Part shown: positions 24,601 to 36,376 of the stretch, in pieces
Position numbering within the stretch: the stretch's first letter is position 1
Layout of the letters: each line of letters opens with the position of its first letter
NCBI GenBank assembly: GCA_963965975.1
Contig: OZ014423.1
Location: 5,544,301-5,608,300 of the forward strand
Direction of reading: 5' to 3'
Length of the DNA: 64,000 bases
Origin: Xestospongia bergquistia
Lineage: Eukaryota > Porifera > Demospongiae > Haplosclerida > Petrosiidae
Notes under the pieces: generated by a model
The model's input: the letters and a program-made list of their open reading frames with translations, nothing else
Database searches by the model: none
Told to the model about the DNA's origin: nothing
Made by a program: the position numbers and the translations under genes

Positions 24601-25212
24601 AAAGTTACCCTCTCAAAATGGCAGTCCTTCTCATTCAGGTACACCTCAAAGCACTCCCTTGCATGAAAAGATATCTGACATTGATATATCAACACCTGAA
24701 TTTTCACGGAGAAATATGGCACTGACTGGTTCAGCAGATAATCTTAGCATAGAGTTATCAGATGATGAGTTGGATATAGATCCCACTGACATGCTACATG
24801 GATCGCCTTCATTTTCAACAGCACAACCAGATGTTGAACGAGTCCTCTACTGGTCACCTGAAGTTGTGGGAATGTGGCTAGGAAACATTGGTTTGGGATC
24901 CTCTGCTGTTAAATTCAAGGAGAGCAATATTAAAGGCTATATGTTGTTTGACCTTGACAATGCTAAATTAAAGGTATTGATATTATTTATTAATTAGTGG
25001 GTGGGTTGTTAATGAATATACAAATTATAACTGTTTTATTAATGTAGAATCTTGGTATCGGTTCCAGTGACGATCGTAATGTCTTTAAGAAAGAAATCAA
25101 GGCTCTGAAACCTTACGCTGAAAAACTTAAAAAAGAACATGAGAAAATTAAGAAAGAAGAAAAGAAACGCCAAGAACTTGAAAAGAAACAAGCAAAAAAG
25201 AAAAAGAAATAA
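16823..25212 (+). CDS. Neurabin/spinophilin-like PDZ, coiled-coil and SAM scaffold
   Basis: Fifteen exons sum to 5010 nt (1669 aa plus stop): 16823-16879, 16954-18699, 19035-19146, 19329-19449, 19901-20005, 20081-20147, 20944-20991, 21707-21778, 21863-21967, 22016-22203, 22319-22402, 22739-22802, 22846-23257, 23310-24973 and 25048-25212. The order is: proline/serine-rich disordered N-terminus (to about residue 620), a PDZ domain (LNVELVRGDNQGFGLHI to GNSVRLKVGRT, about 635-735), coiled coil (about 760-1060), a second proline-rich region, then a SAM domain (YWSPEVVGMWLGNIGLGSS...) and a Lys-rich tail. PDZ, coiled coil and C-terminal SAM in this order match neurabin (PPP1R9A), an actin and PP1 scaffold at cell contacts. 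I saw no clear RVxF PP1 motif before the PDZ. The many PxxP stretches could bind SH3 or EVH1 domains. The length is greater than vertebrate neurabin, through the two low-complexity regions. Confidence 0.8.
20781..20804 (+). other. Alternative first exon for a short scaffold isoform
   Basis: ATG plus seven codons (MSEDTVSK) ends at a gtaaaa donor in phase 0, the same phase and the same terminal Ser-Lys as the exon ending at 20147. Both can splice to the exon at 20944. Use of this exon would give a protein of about 941 aa with coiled coil, proline-rich region and SAM, but no PDZ. A nearly 800-bp region upstream could hold its promoter. Confidence 0.4.
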
Positions 25213-25496
25213 ATAATTCAATTTCAATCATTGTCAGTAGTTTTTATTAATATTTGTTTTTTCATAGCTAGCTTGCTACCATTATCTTTAATGCCATACA
25301 TAATATTATCTTCTTTCATTACAAAACTGTCAATTTAAAACTTCTTTTCTTTTGTTGTTTTGTTGTGGTGATGTTTAAATTTTAATTCTATAACAATTTA
25401 ATTTTAATATCTAAGGGCATGACATCATGCACACTGATGCTGTATACATATATACTTGAAAAAACATGCATAACTTAAAATGTGTTTATTGGGTCA

Positions 25497-27193
25497 TTAT
25501 AACAAAAGAATTTCAGCTGGGCAGATATCTTTTGGTATGAGTGGTCTTTCTGGATAATGCTCTCTGTATGCTGTTGTGTTAGACAACTTCTCTTTTGTTT
25601 CTTTTCTCTCCTCATTTTTGATTTTTAGATCAAGAGGTTTACAACTTTTAGCTGGATTACCTTGGAGAGGAATGAAGCTAGCTTTGTAATCTGAAATCCC
25701 TTGGAATTTTGTCAATGATGATTTATAAATGCGCTCGTGATTGTCACTATGGTGAATTCTTGGCTGGACCTTGTTGAAGTTGAAGTAATCAGACTGGTTT
25801 ACTGAAAAAGGTAAGAACTTGCCACCAAAATAATGCACTTCCTTCATTCTTTGACCATTTTTATGATCATAAGCCAATATGGCTGCTTGTTCTTCAGGTG
25901 AGATACCACAATGTAACTGCTTTTCTCTGAATGAACACTCAAAATCGTCATTGTACTGTGTATTTCCTACAAATGGTGCATTTGATTTGTAATAATCTAG
26001 GGCTTTCTTACAGGATGTGCTTGGTCGTATAGGTTTATCCCAACCAGTATAGGAAGCTTTGTGTATTGACACAAGTGGTGAATTGGAGTAAGATTTGTTT
26101 GCAAGTAAGAGCGTATCACGATGAGGCAGGCACATTTTGCGTTTCTTTGGATATACCTCAAATCCAGGATGATCTTCAGAATATTGTGTGGTTCCTACTA
26201 TTAATCCACTAATTGGTTCCATTGTTTCCTCACTCCTTTTACTATTGTTCTTAAGATGAAGTGGATTTTGTTTTCTGTCTGGTAATTGAGGAAGTCTGAA
26301 TGACTCTTTGTTATTTGTTCTATCATCAAACTCGGCATCAGATTTTTGTTGTAACAATTCTTTTTTCTTACAACTTGTACGAGGTTTACAGTTTTTCACT
26401 ATATCATTATTAAAATCTGTTTTGAATACTGAATTACCTTCAAATTTTCCCTTGAAAAAACTGTCTTGAATTGGTTCACAATACGACAATGGAATATGAT
26501 TGCCTTGCCAAGGTTTCATTAATGCCTTGTTGGTTGTTTCATATGTTGGGCTACAGTCGACTATATTAGGAAGTGTAGATCTTGGTGATAAATGAACAGT
26601 AGGATTTACTTGACGTTCAGGAAATTCAATTTTGTATGATGTTTCATCCATAAATTGGGTAGCTGATTTGTAATATGTTTCTTTTGGTTTGTAACTTTTA
26701 GCTGCACAAAATGGCAGGACTGTGAAGTCTGTTTGATTCACAGTCTTTAAGTCCATCTTTTTCTTTGGTTGTGATGGTATTATCTGCATTGGTATCTTCA
26801 AACTTCGCTGTGCAGTCTGTAGACCTAGTTGGTCAAATTGAAATGTAGAATTGTATTCTGATTGCGGTGACCAATTTGATAATGTTTTTCGTCCCATAGC
26901 TTGTGTTATTGCACCACAATGAACAGGACAAATGTGTTTTTTGCTGTAAAGAAAACAGGTGTTCTAATTGTGTAGTAACCATCCCACCATGAACAAGCCT
27001 AATACCACAAGAACAGGCCATACCCCTTAAGTTACTGTAACTTGGTAATTACACTCAAGACATACCTGCAATTACAGAGTCCACAAATGCAAGGTTTCTC
27101 CTTGCTAGCATCACTCCCCTTTGGTTTACTTTGTGAGGGTATGGATTCCTGAATGAGAATAGGCTGGGAAGAATCCTTGAGGTAGTGATACAT
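25497..27193 (-). CDS. SAXO-like stabiliser of axonemal microtubules
   Basis: Two exons, 27066-27193 and 25497-26943, sum to 1575 nt (524 aa). The exon junction restores a Cys-rich N-terminus, KPCICGLCNCSKKHICPVHC, followed by SEYNSTFQF; the SAXO/FAM154 family has this CxCxxCxCG...HxCP leader. The rest consists of repeats of the type SxxxYKSxxxFxxxTxYxxxF (for example NAPFVGNTQYNDDF), the Mn microtubule-binding modules of SAXO proteins. They coat and stabilise doublet microtubules in cilia and flagella. The start at 27193 is the first ATG after an in-frame stop. The gene is head to head with the receptor at 27295. Confidence 0.85.
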
Positions 27194-27294
27194 TTGTAAC
27201 TACTACCTACTACAGCTGCCACTGAGATAAGAGATTGCCTCAATTCTCCTGAAGTGTGATTCTCACTTATTTTCTCAATTATCACTTTCACTTG
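27194..27294. promoter_or_regulatory. Short bidirectional promoter gap
   Basis: About 100 bp separate the divergent start codons of the SAXO-like gene and the TGF-beta-receptor-like gene. No specific motif is identified; shared regulation is inferred from spacing alone. Confidence 0.35.
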
Positions 27295-28117
27295 ATGATG
27301 TCTTGGATATTGGTCTTTCTTTTGCTTCTTTACTAAGTATATTAGAGCTCATTTTTAGTAAGACTCTCTCTCTCTCTCTCTCTCTCTCTTTCACTGTAGC
27401 TACTGGTAGTACAATTATTTGTCATTGTACGGATAAGAGTTCTTCAGTACCATGTAATAACAAAGATCAAACTTGTGTATTAAGCCAAGGTGGTGGAAAA
27501 TGTTATTTTGATGTCACTGGCTCTGGCAATGAGAATGTATTTGGTTGCTATGAAAATGATATACTGACAAAATGTGTCAACAAAGGAATCTCAAGACAAT
27601 GTTGTGACAATTTTGATAAATGCAACATCGAGTTTTTAACCCCTACAATCTCCAGATCCATTGCACTTAGTACCACTGTGCCTTCAAATATTAGCAGCAT
27701 TGATGTAACTTCAACTAATGATAGCACAACTTCAGTAATTATTATCAGTACAGCTGATTCAACTGCTATTGTTACTTATGCTTCATCAATACCTATGCAT
27801 ACCACTGCACCCATCAATAACAGTACCACGGTGCAACCGGAATGTAGCTGTGCTGACTCAGTGGAGTCAGTACCCAAATATGGACAAAGTATGTTATATA
27901 TTAAATGTCAAATAGCTATTATATTCTCCTAATCTGTTTAGGATTGTGTGATGGTGGACCTAACCTTACAATACTCTTGGTATTTTATGTAGTATCAATG
28001 CTTGCTATGTTTTTAGTAGTAGTAGTGGCATTAGTTTGTTTTTTTCATATGTACTTAAAGTTTAGACTACTTAACCAACATCTAATTGACTCTTCTGAAT
28101 GTTCTAATAAAGTTTAG
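27295..28117 (+). CDS. Kinase-less TGF-beta/activin-receptor-like membrane protein (BAMBI-like architecture)
   Basis: Exons 27400-27888 and 27942-28117 are in frame and end at TAG. The ectodomain has the three-finger pattern of activin/TGF-beta receptors: CHC...C...TC...GGGKC...GC...C...QCC..FDKCN. A long Ser/Thr-rich stalk with NxS/T sites follows, then a second short Cys segment (ECSCADS), one transmembrane helix (TILLVFYVVSMLAMFLVV) and a cytoplasmic tail of about 25 residues ending SECSNKV. There is no GS box and no kinase, so it cannot signal as a receptor kinase; BAMBI-type decoys have this layout. The first exon is uncertain. An excellent signal peptide (MMSWILVFLLLLY) starts at 27295, but its frame reaches TAA before the gtaag donor at 27358, while the frame that fits the donor has no ATG. 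Ly6-type proteins are an alternative. Confidence 0.65.
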
Positions 28118-28310
28118 ATAACACTAATTTTGTGGTAAGAAAAAAATTGAATATTGTCATATTGTTTATATTGTACCAACACTTATTAAAATAAATTTAT
28201 TCATAGCTTATTCTATATAGTGCCACATTGTTTGTTCTGTGTAGTATTAATCTATCTTGTTGCAAAGTATACAAAACACAACTAATTCCTCATCTGGATA
28301 GCCAGTATAT

Positions 28311-31221
28311 TTATGAGATACGATTTAGTCGAGTCTCTGCTTCAATGAATGAAGTTTCTTGGTGTACTGGATCTAGTGTAAACCACAGTGCAACTGCACA
28401 ACGTCTTCCCTTTGTAACAGGTGTCACTCCATGCATGTTCTCTTTGCCTGCAGAGAATCCCACCATTCGACCACATTTTGGTTGAACATAATGCTATATA
28501 GTAAAAATATTATTGTATATTTTTTAATAACATATTAACAGTCGTTGAAACAGGTCAACAATACATGTACATACATTCTTTTTCCTCAAAAAACAGATGT
28601 TGCATAGTAAGAACAGATGTGTATGTAGCATGTGTGCACAGTGGGTCATGTACATGTATGTGTAGTGGTGATAGATGTGCTATACATCTGTCCACTTTTA
28701 GGACTTACTTGAGGGGTAAGATCTTTAGTTGAGTGAGCAAAGAAAAACTTACCACCTTCAAAGTCACCATTCAAATAAAGTATAGCACTAGAGAGAAGTA
28801 TAATAATTAACATTCTTTATACCATAGTCTATCTAGTATGCTCTATGACTATATAAGTGTCAAATTCTATGTACACGATCTGTTATACCTGTAGTCTCTC
28901 CAAGTGTAGGCTGGAGACTTCTTAATACATTCTCCATTCGTTAGTATGCAGTTGTCTGCATGAACTGGATGACTAAGATCATTTCTTGTACTAGGGCCAT
29001 CTGTACATATAAGATAAAATAATAAAAATATCCTTGTCTTACTTTCTTTTGCTGTGCGACAGACGAGATGTGTATAGGAGAAATAAAGTGTTGTCGGCAA
29101 TTGAAACTGTTCTGCTACTGCAGATTTCACTGCTTTACTTGCATTCATGTAAAGCTGAACTTGTTCTAGTTCAACTTGTTTCTTTATAGCAGCCTATATT
29201 GTTGGGAAAATCATAAATATCACTTAAAAGGTGAGGACATTCTCACTTCAGCTGCATCTAATATATTGAGTCCTTCAAATTTCTCATATGGTGTGTGAGG
29301 AGATTTGGCTTGGTAGCCATCTCCCTCTTTAGTACTCTAAACAAAACACGTTGGCTAATTAAATCAATGCGGATAGACAGTTATACCTTTGCTAATTCAA
29401 TAAGAGCTTGGCATTGAGATTTTGTTAATAAATTGTCTATTACTAATCTTTCAATGCCATGATGATCTGCAGCTGTTTCAACTATTGTGAACTGTTGTTG
29501 TTAACGATAGAGATAATGAATTTATAAATTTGGATAGCTAACATTTTGTTCTGGCTTGTTTTTTTCCTTCTTCTTTTTGTCTTCTGCTTTATTCTCTTCA
29601 ACATCTTCTCTTTTTGCTTCCTCTTTAACTTTGATAGGAAACTTTTCATAATCTTCTTCCAACTATATGAAAATATAATTAAATATAACAATTAAGCTCT
29701 CTAATTTTCTAACTAGTTTCACATCATCTTTGGCCTCTTCAGATTTTTCACTTGGTCCTTTTGATCCTGTTTCTTGCAGGATTTGTAGTAATTCAGCCTC
29801 TTTTTCCATTTTATTCAACAAATCTTTGGTATCCTAAAATGAGAGAGCAGATCAACATATACTATGCTGTCTAGTTAAACAGTTTCTTACTTGTCGCTCA
29901 ACAAAGTCTTTAAGGGAGACACCTGGTTGTTGTTTAATGTATGCAGAATTCATTTTAGCTACTTGACTTTTAGGCTCAATTCTTAAGTGAGTAGTAAGAG
30001 CTCTAGCTGATTCAACCATCTTGTTCACTGTATGAGAGAGAGGTATTTAATACAAAAAGTTGAGGCTAATATGTCTACGAATTATAACAGTACTCACAGT
30101 GGTAGTACCCATATGTTAGGTAGTGATAGAAAGATCCAAAAAAATTAAATTGAGAATTCTCTTGCCGGAATTCTCCTAGCTTCTCAGGACAAGAATGTTT
30201 GCATTCTAAGTAAGACAAATGGACACTCCACAATGCTTCAGAGAATTCATGTCCACCAGTGAACTTCATTGGACCCTCACATTCGGTTCTGCAAAGTAAA
30301 TGAAATAAGTATCTGTTCCTTTAGTAATGGTGACCATCATACTACACTCATTACCACGACAACCATTTTACCTGCACTTTTCTATTTCATCAAAAAAAGC
30401 TTTCAGAGATAGCTCAAATGTCTTCACCATTTCTTCATTATCTCCACTCTCATACAGACGTTGTCCCTCTTCATAGAGGTCACGATAACTTTTAGTTTTA
30501 AATGGTTTCAGGTCACTCTTTGAAACATCATCTCTACTCTCATAAAATTCTACGTCACGACGTGCTACTTCACTGTGGTGGTCAAGGTAGTGATAGGTAG
30601 CAACATAGGCAGCTGCTTCAGTGATTCTGTTCTCCTGTATAAAAGACAATAAAGTACTTAATGTGTATCAAAATCTAATGTTCAAATCTAAGATGATTTA
30701 TATATACTCGTGTTGAGTAACTAATCTTTTATTACTAACATATGAGCAACGATTGTTTATATATTGGAATACATATTGAATTTACATACCTTAAAGAGTG
30801 CGACTTGCATAAAATTGAATGGTACTCCAGAAGACATATCTTTTTCTAATTTCTGTGACACTCCTCTTGAAGGTCGATCACCAAGTAGTGCTTTTTTACA
30901 TTGTTTTCTACACAACGACTTTTGTATAATTTTATGGAAAAAATAATATTGATCATTATTAGCGTAATCATTACGAATATCAATTGATTCGTTGCTACAT
31001 TGGTTATAACATTTCTCTCTAACTTCTTTTACAGTGTCATAATCTTTGACAGCTTTCTCCATTGTGTTAATAGTGTCCAACCACTTGTTATCAAAATAGT
31101 AGTCCATGCCTCTAATGTAAAAATCCTCATAAGAATTAGTTCCATCTTCACTGGAAGACACTGCAAGTAAAGTGAATATTATCTCCAATAGAAAGAGCAC
31201 CACTCTACAAGCCATAACCAT
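28311..31221 (-). CDS. Prolyl 3-hydroxylase (leprecan family)
   Basis: Twelve exons sum to 1983 nt (660 aa): 30790-31221, 30372-30634, 30098-30288, 29891-30027, 29714-29833, 29543-29662, 29387-29491, 29247-29336, 29043-29193, 28889-29000, 28709-28787 and 28311-28493. It starts with a signal peptide (MVMACRVVLFLLEIIFTLLA), then the TPR-like leprecan N-terminus (YEDFYIRGMDYYF; CxxxC pairs in KCYNQC and CRKQC), a charged Lys/Glu linker and a 2-oxoglutarate/iron dioxygenase domain. The latter has HPVHADNC (HxD iron ligands), YRAILYLNGDFEGGKFFF, distal His in GKENMHGV and the 2OG-binding Arg in RRCAVALWFT. It hydroxylates proline at C3 in procollagen in the ER. The C-terminus is ETRLNRIS, with no KDEL, unlike vertebrate P3H1. 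Catalytic residues are intact, so this is an enzyme and not a CRTAP-type subunit. Confidence 0.93.
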
Positions 31222-31421
31222 TTTGCAACTAAGGGTTATGAATTATTCATTTTCTTTGTGCATTGTGTGGTAGAAATTTCTAAAAATAGAACATACGGCA
31301 GCACGTTTTTTCTATGTTCCTATATTTAGCAACGGACAGAGCATCGAGTGCAGTTTCGGCAGAAAGAAGGCTTGTCTCATACTGGCACACTCCGCTATTC
31401 GAATCTCCCAGACTTCAGAAC
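31222..31421. promoter_or_regulatory. Bidirectional promoter gap between leprecan and FKBP
   Basis: Two hundred bp separate the divergent start codons. An open frame continues upstream of the chosen FKBP start to 31314, so part of this gap is probably FKBP 5' UTR. Confidence 0.4.
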
Positions 31422-32169
31422 ATGGCCTCATCGGAAGAAATCCAACTTCAAGCTGGTCTATACAAGACAATCATGAGAACAGGTAATGGAACTCAACTTC
31501 AAATCAACGACAAAGTCACCGTACATTGTACTGGTTTTATAAACAGCGATCCACCAACTAAATTTTGGAGGTGAGGGCTATCTGACAAGTATCTCTATAC
31601 AATTCACCATCAAAATAGCCATATTTTGTAGCATACTAAAGAGAGAGGATGATGAATATTCATATCAGGCTTATTGCCATATTTGGTAATGGGGCACTGT
31701 TGACATAACCTCTGTATTTTATTTAGTACCAAAGATCCAGGACAGCAGCCATTCACTTTTAATGTCGGAATTGGACAAGTCATTCAAGGTAATACACGAA
31801 TGACAGACTAACACATTTTTGTAAAATGCCACCATTCATGAGGAACGATATTCATGATAACCTCCTCCCTTGTGTTTTTATTAGGTTGGGACTATGGATG
31901 TTTATCGATGACAATTGGTGAAGAAGCAAGTCTAAGAATTGCTCCTGAACTAGGATATGGCAAAGACGGTTTCCCTGCATGGAAATATCCTTTTTATTAC
32001 TAAATTTAGAAACTAGATTTCAATCTGTAAATAGAAAGTGCTATAATGTAATTGCATGTTTATTCTAGTTTATACAATGTAACCAATATTGCCTTAACAT
32101 AATTTTACTATCCCTCCAAATGCTGAGTTATTATTCGAAATCAAGGTTTTATCTGTTGAAGGAAAATGA
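31422..32169 (+). CDS. FKBP12-like peptidyl-prolyl isomerase
   Basis: Exons 31422-31570, 31727-31788, 31885-31984 and 32109-32169 sum to 372 nt (123 aa). It is a single FKBP fold: VTVHCTGF, KFWSTKDPGQQPFTFNVG, VIQGWDYG, APELGYG, then IPPNAELLFEIKVLSVE. The active-site Trp (GWD), Tyr and Ile-Pro-Pro loop are present, so rapamycin/FK506-type binding and proline cis-trans isomerase activity are likely; location cytosolic (no signal at this start). The last intron has no GT or AG: it begins ATATCCTTT and ends TTTTAC, with TGCCTTAAC 11 bp before the end, the hallmarks of a minor-spliceosome AT-AC intron. A longer start at 31314 is open but adds non-FKBP sequence. Confidence 0.92.
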
Positions 32170-32707
32170 GCTTGGCCGAGTGCTGGACACTTTATTTACA
32201 ACAATTATTAATCTTGTTTTTTGAGCAAGAGCTGTGTGTTCCCATAATTTACTTTGCCCTATTTTTAGAGGGTTATCTAGTCGCTGTCTGTGAGTCGTTG
32301 CTGCACTCTGTATAGTGGGTGTGGTCGCCGTTGACTGTAGGAAATTGGTTCCAGTTATTAGGAATCAAGATCTGTTTTTATTTGCCAAATATTTAATATC
32401 CAATTATCAAATTATTAATTTTCTGATTTTTTCAGATCACTTTTGTTTACTAATAATAAATCTTTTGGAGGCATTGCCCTTGATTGCTTATTTATTATTG
32501 CACAATCAATGCTGATTATGATTTTGCTGATTAATGTAAAATTTTGATATATCTAAAAATTTAGTTGGGAGATTGTCAATCATCATCATCCACTGCATGA
32601 TCAAATTAAGGCTGATAAAAAAAAATTTATTGGGAAGGGACAAAAATTGGAGAGACGTATGCAATAGTTTATTGTATTATTACATGAAAAATACATACAC
32701 ATTCCAA
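32170..32707. other. Convergent 3' spacer
   Basis: Lies between the FKBP stop and the CD2BP2 stop on the opposite strand. AT-rich; only 3' UTR sequence is expected. No gene seen. Confidence 0.6.
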
Positions 32708-34655
32708 TCAAGTGTAAAGATCAAAATCAACTCTCTTTGAGTTATAGAACTGTGCGTTTGGTACATTAAACTTTCTCACCCAGACACCATCAGAAAAGTA
32801 CCTAGAGAAATACAACACACAACAACAGCATCAAAGGCAGAGAGAGAGAGAGAAGCTACTATTACACTTTGTTATAACATGTTAGACTATCTAGCATCAA
32901 AGAGAGAGAGAGAGATACTACTATGACACTTCGTTATAACATGTTAGACTCTATCATTACTATATAGTATAGTATAGTAAATAAAATGAAGTAATTGTAT
33001 TTACCAAGTCCCATAGGACCAGATACAGATGCACACGTATGTTGTATGCTCATAACAACTTACCCATTAGTTACCCATTCACTCATTTGAGTGCTTGAAA
33101 ATGGTCCATGCATTTCTTCTCCTTCCTCATTTTTCCATCGATATTCCCACATAACTTCATCTGTCAGAAGTTCAGCAACTGATTTACTAGGCCCTGTAGC
33201 ATCTGCAAACATGTCTACTGGTTCTAAGGAGAAGCGTGTATACATATACATCAGTGAGTGTGTTTGAACCTCTAGCTTTTTCTTCCATTTCTACTTTATA
33301 CTTGATCTTCTCAAACGTATCTTCATAAACACCTTTCAAGTGTCAAGGATATTAACAGATACAGATAAAAGTACATAATAGTCTAGGAGGGATACTGTAA
33401 TCACCAATAGCAACTAATTGATCTGCACATCCAGTTAACTTTTCTACAGTGACATTATCTTCAGCATTTGATGAGGATACCTTCACAAAACAAAACAAAA
33501 CTCAAAGGAAAGTCTTTCGTTCTAAGTCTCTAACATTTCAAACATACCTCGTTCTTAACATCTGAAGATGTGTTGTCTTTGCTTTTTTTCTTTTTCCATC
33601 TCTCACTGGCAGAAAGTGTTTTATGATGTCCCAACCTCTTGAGAGCCTTAAGAAAAATAATGCAAGCATTAGCGCAACTAAATTGATCTTCAATACAGGT
33701 TGGGATTGTCATTCTACAATAATTGCACTATTAAAAATATCAATAACATTATCAGGTGTTGTCGTCAACTGTATCATACTCTCACAATTACAAGTACATA
33801 CGTCAATAGTTAAGGTTATATCAATGTTGTATTAATTGTGTCATTATTACAAATATATAGTGTCAATTAGTCTTGTATTACTACCTTTAAAACTGTCTCT
33901 CCTGGTTGAAGAATGTCAAGAATTTGTCTGTAAATAATAAGTTTATCTACAGTTTGCTCTTCCTGGTCATCATCGTCTTCTCGTTTTCTTTCCTTGTTAC
34001 CTTTATTCCATTCATTTAATTCCTCAATCTAATCTCAATAGTGAAAGAGAGAGACAATCACTTCAATAATAATATACCTTTCCCCAATCGACACCATCTA
34101 ACCAATTATCTTGGATTTGATTAGGGTCCTTCTTTTCATAATAGTTACCATGTGCATCGAAATAACTGTAATAGGAGGGCATTGAGTAATGACATGTAAC
34201 TAATAAACAAAGCAAATAACTAACCCTTCTTCTAACTCATTTTCTAAATTAAAAGGAGTAACAGCTATATCTCCATCATGAGTCTAAAGAGATAACTAAC
34301 TTATAAATTTGACTTTAACATTTGAACTTACAATAGTCGCATCCTCTTGTGCATCAAGATCTTCTTCTCCCAAGCCCTGCATTTGTATTTCGTCAACATC
34401 GTCTTCTTCATCGCTATCTAAACTGTGCTTTGCTTTGAATCGAGACTCTATCAGAAACCAACACAAAGTTTATAGAACCATTATCTCTTCTAATAATTTG
34501 TGTATTATGCGTGTAACTGGATTAAATGCTAAGTTACTTCGTTCCTCTTTCTGACTATCATCTGGTTCATCATCTCTCTCTTTTCTCTTTTTATCTTCAA
34601 TATCCACCTCTTCTGCAAATGCAACCTTTCTCTGTCTCTTTTGCCTCTTGGCCAT
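32708..34655 (-). CDS. CD2BP2/Lin1-like GYF-domain protein of the U5 snRNP
   Basis: Ten exons sum to 1017 nt (338 aa): 34538-34655, 34332-34447, 34225-34283, 34078-34165, 33885-34028, 33548-33646, 33405-33480, 33270-33332, 33064-33223 and 32708-32801. The N-terminus is basic ([16 protein letters not shown]), then [22 protein letters not shown]-like [13 protein letters not shown] and [29 protein letters not shown], all typical of CD2BP2. The C-terminal GYF domain is [39 protein letters not shown] split over two exons (W-x-Y...GPF...M..W...GYF). The protein is a U5/tri-snRNP assembly factor that binds proline-rich PPG motifs. Length matches the family. Confidence 0.93.
32830..32960. repeat. Duplicated GA-flanked intron segment
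   Basis: A unit of about 75 bp with 'gttataacatgttagact' after a GA tract occurs twice inside the last intron of the CD2BP2 gene. Confidence 0.7.
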
Positions 34656-35516
34656 GGGTAACACTGGTGGGCGTGGTTCGAGTTTGAGTATCGGCCTCCC
34701 CGATTTGGTACGGGTCTCAGAATTTTAAATGTGAAAATATCCGCAATTTGCGGAAGACAACGCCCCGTTGCGATCAGCTCGACCACCTACGATGCAACCA
34801 ATGGAGATTTGGGTTTGTCTGCATTCTTCTGATATTTGAAAAAGGTTGTCTTTCAGACTTTTTAAGTATCTCTACTTGCTCTGCTGGAGAGGTAACTCTA
34901 ATCTCTGTTTGCTGCGCAAGTTCAGACGACTTCACTTCATCAAAATCCTTCGTATAGTCGTTGCCGATCGCTAGGTTTCATCTTATGCAGAGCAAGTATA
35001 TGTGGAGTTCCTCATTGCAGCTGTTTGTTAATAGGATTTTTTATTTCTTGTCAGCAAAGTGCAAATCGTCTACACCTTGTTGATAAGTGAGTGATCATTT
35101 AGTGAACATGGCAGAAAGAGAGGATATTCAAAAGCTACACGACTTTTGTTTACCCTCTTTGAAAGATGTTGTATATATACATATGTCGTGTAGCTTATTG
35201 AGACATCAATTTATTGTACTAATAATATCTGAAGTACCTTTAAAATAAATATTAATCTTATGTTTAAAATTGTAATAAAAAACCGCCCAGTATTTGTTCA
35301 TTTTCATTTAGTTACTTGTGGTATAGTATAGTTGAAATATGAAAATTTTACTGTTTTAGTATGGAAGTAATGTCGAAAACTATGCAGAGAACTAAATAAC
35401 ATGATAGAATTATTCATTCTTGTGTAATGATTTTGTAAAACTACCAATCATACGAAAGTACAGGGTTTTAGTAGCCAGATGTAACTTAACACATACCCAA
35501 AAAGAGAAAGAGAGAG

Positions 35517-35548
<32 letters not shown>

Positions 35549-36376
35549 GAGAGAGTGAGAGAAAGAAAGAGAGAGAGAAGGGGGGAATTTTTTTAAACAG
35601 ATGTTATCTACACATTAGAGTAACCATCAAAAGAGCCAACTATTAATTCTGAGACCCTCCCACTCAAAAATGAGATCACCTTCAGTGACAACACCAGTAT
35701 ATATATTATATTGTATAGAAGATATGCTATATGTACTATATGCAGTAGTATAATGTTTAATCACTCCAATGTTTTTAAAAGAATCACCGAAAATTAACAC
35801 AGTTTATTGGTTAATAGTATTGCCTTTAACTAGCTACATAGTATCTTCGTAAAGAACATTGATATAACTTCTAATCTCATAATATGCATCATTACATGAT
35901 AACAACAGAGAACCCACTTTAAACCAACTTTCACATTATTTACATGTACATGTAGCTGGTATAGCGCAATGTCATGAGTCATTCCATAGGTTTTTTTTTT
36001 ATTATTAGAAATGATTGTCCCCAAAATGTTTGTATGAAGTACTTGTGTTGAAATTATAGTTTAAATACTTTTCATATTTTATTACAACATCATCTATGGG
36101 ATGTAGTAGCAATAATTAAGTATATAGTTTTACTACCAACATTTACATTTCCCCTAACTAAGAACAACTTAACATGGTGTGTAATAACATTTAATTATAC
36201 TACTAAAATAATAATGTTCTCCTACAAGTCTACCTTTGTTATTTATATGATCATTGCCAACTTAACATCATTATTGTGTTGTTACCTTTCTATTATAGGT
36301 GTGTCACTTTTCAATTGTGTCTTACTTGTTTCCCGACTATTTCCGACAATCTCTTCGACTTCTATAAACATATAAC
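34656..36376. other. Spacer with GA microsatellite
   Basis: Contains the divergent promoters of CD2BP2 and the CTD phosphatase gene. 35500-35580 is an imperfect (GA/AAAG)n tract. No coding exon was recognised. Confidence 0.55.

Noticed and set aside
30764..30946. Plus-strand 60-codon frame
   Set aside because: Antisense to the first leprecan exon.
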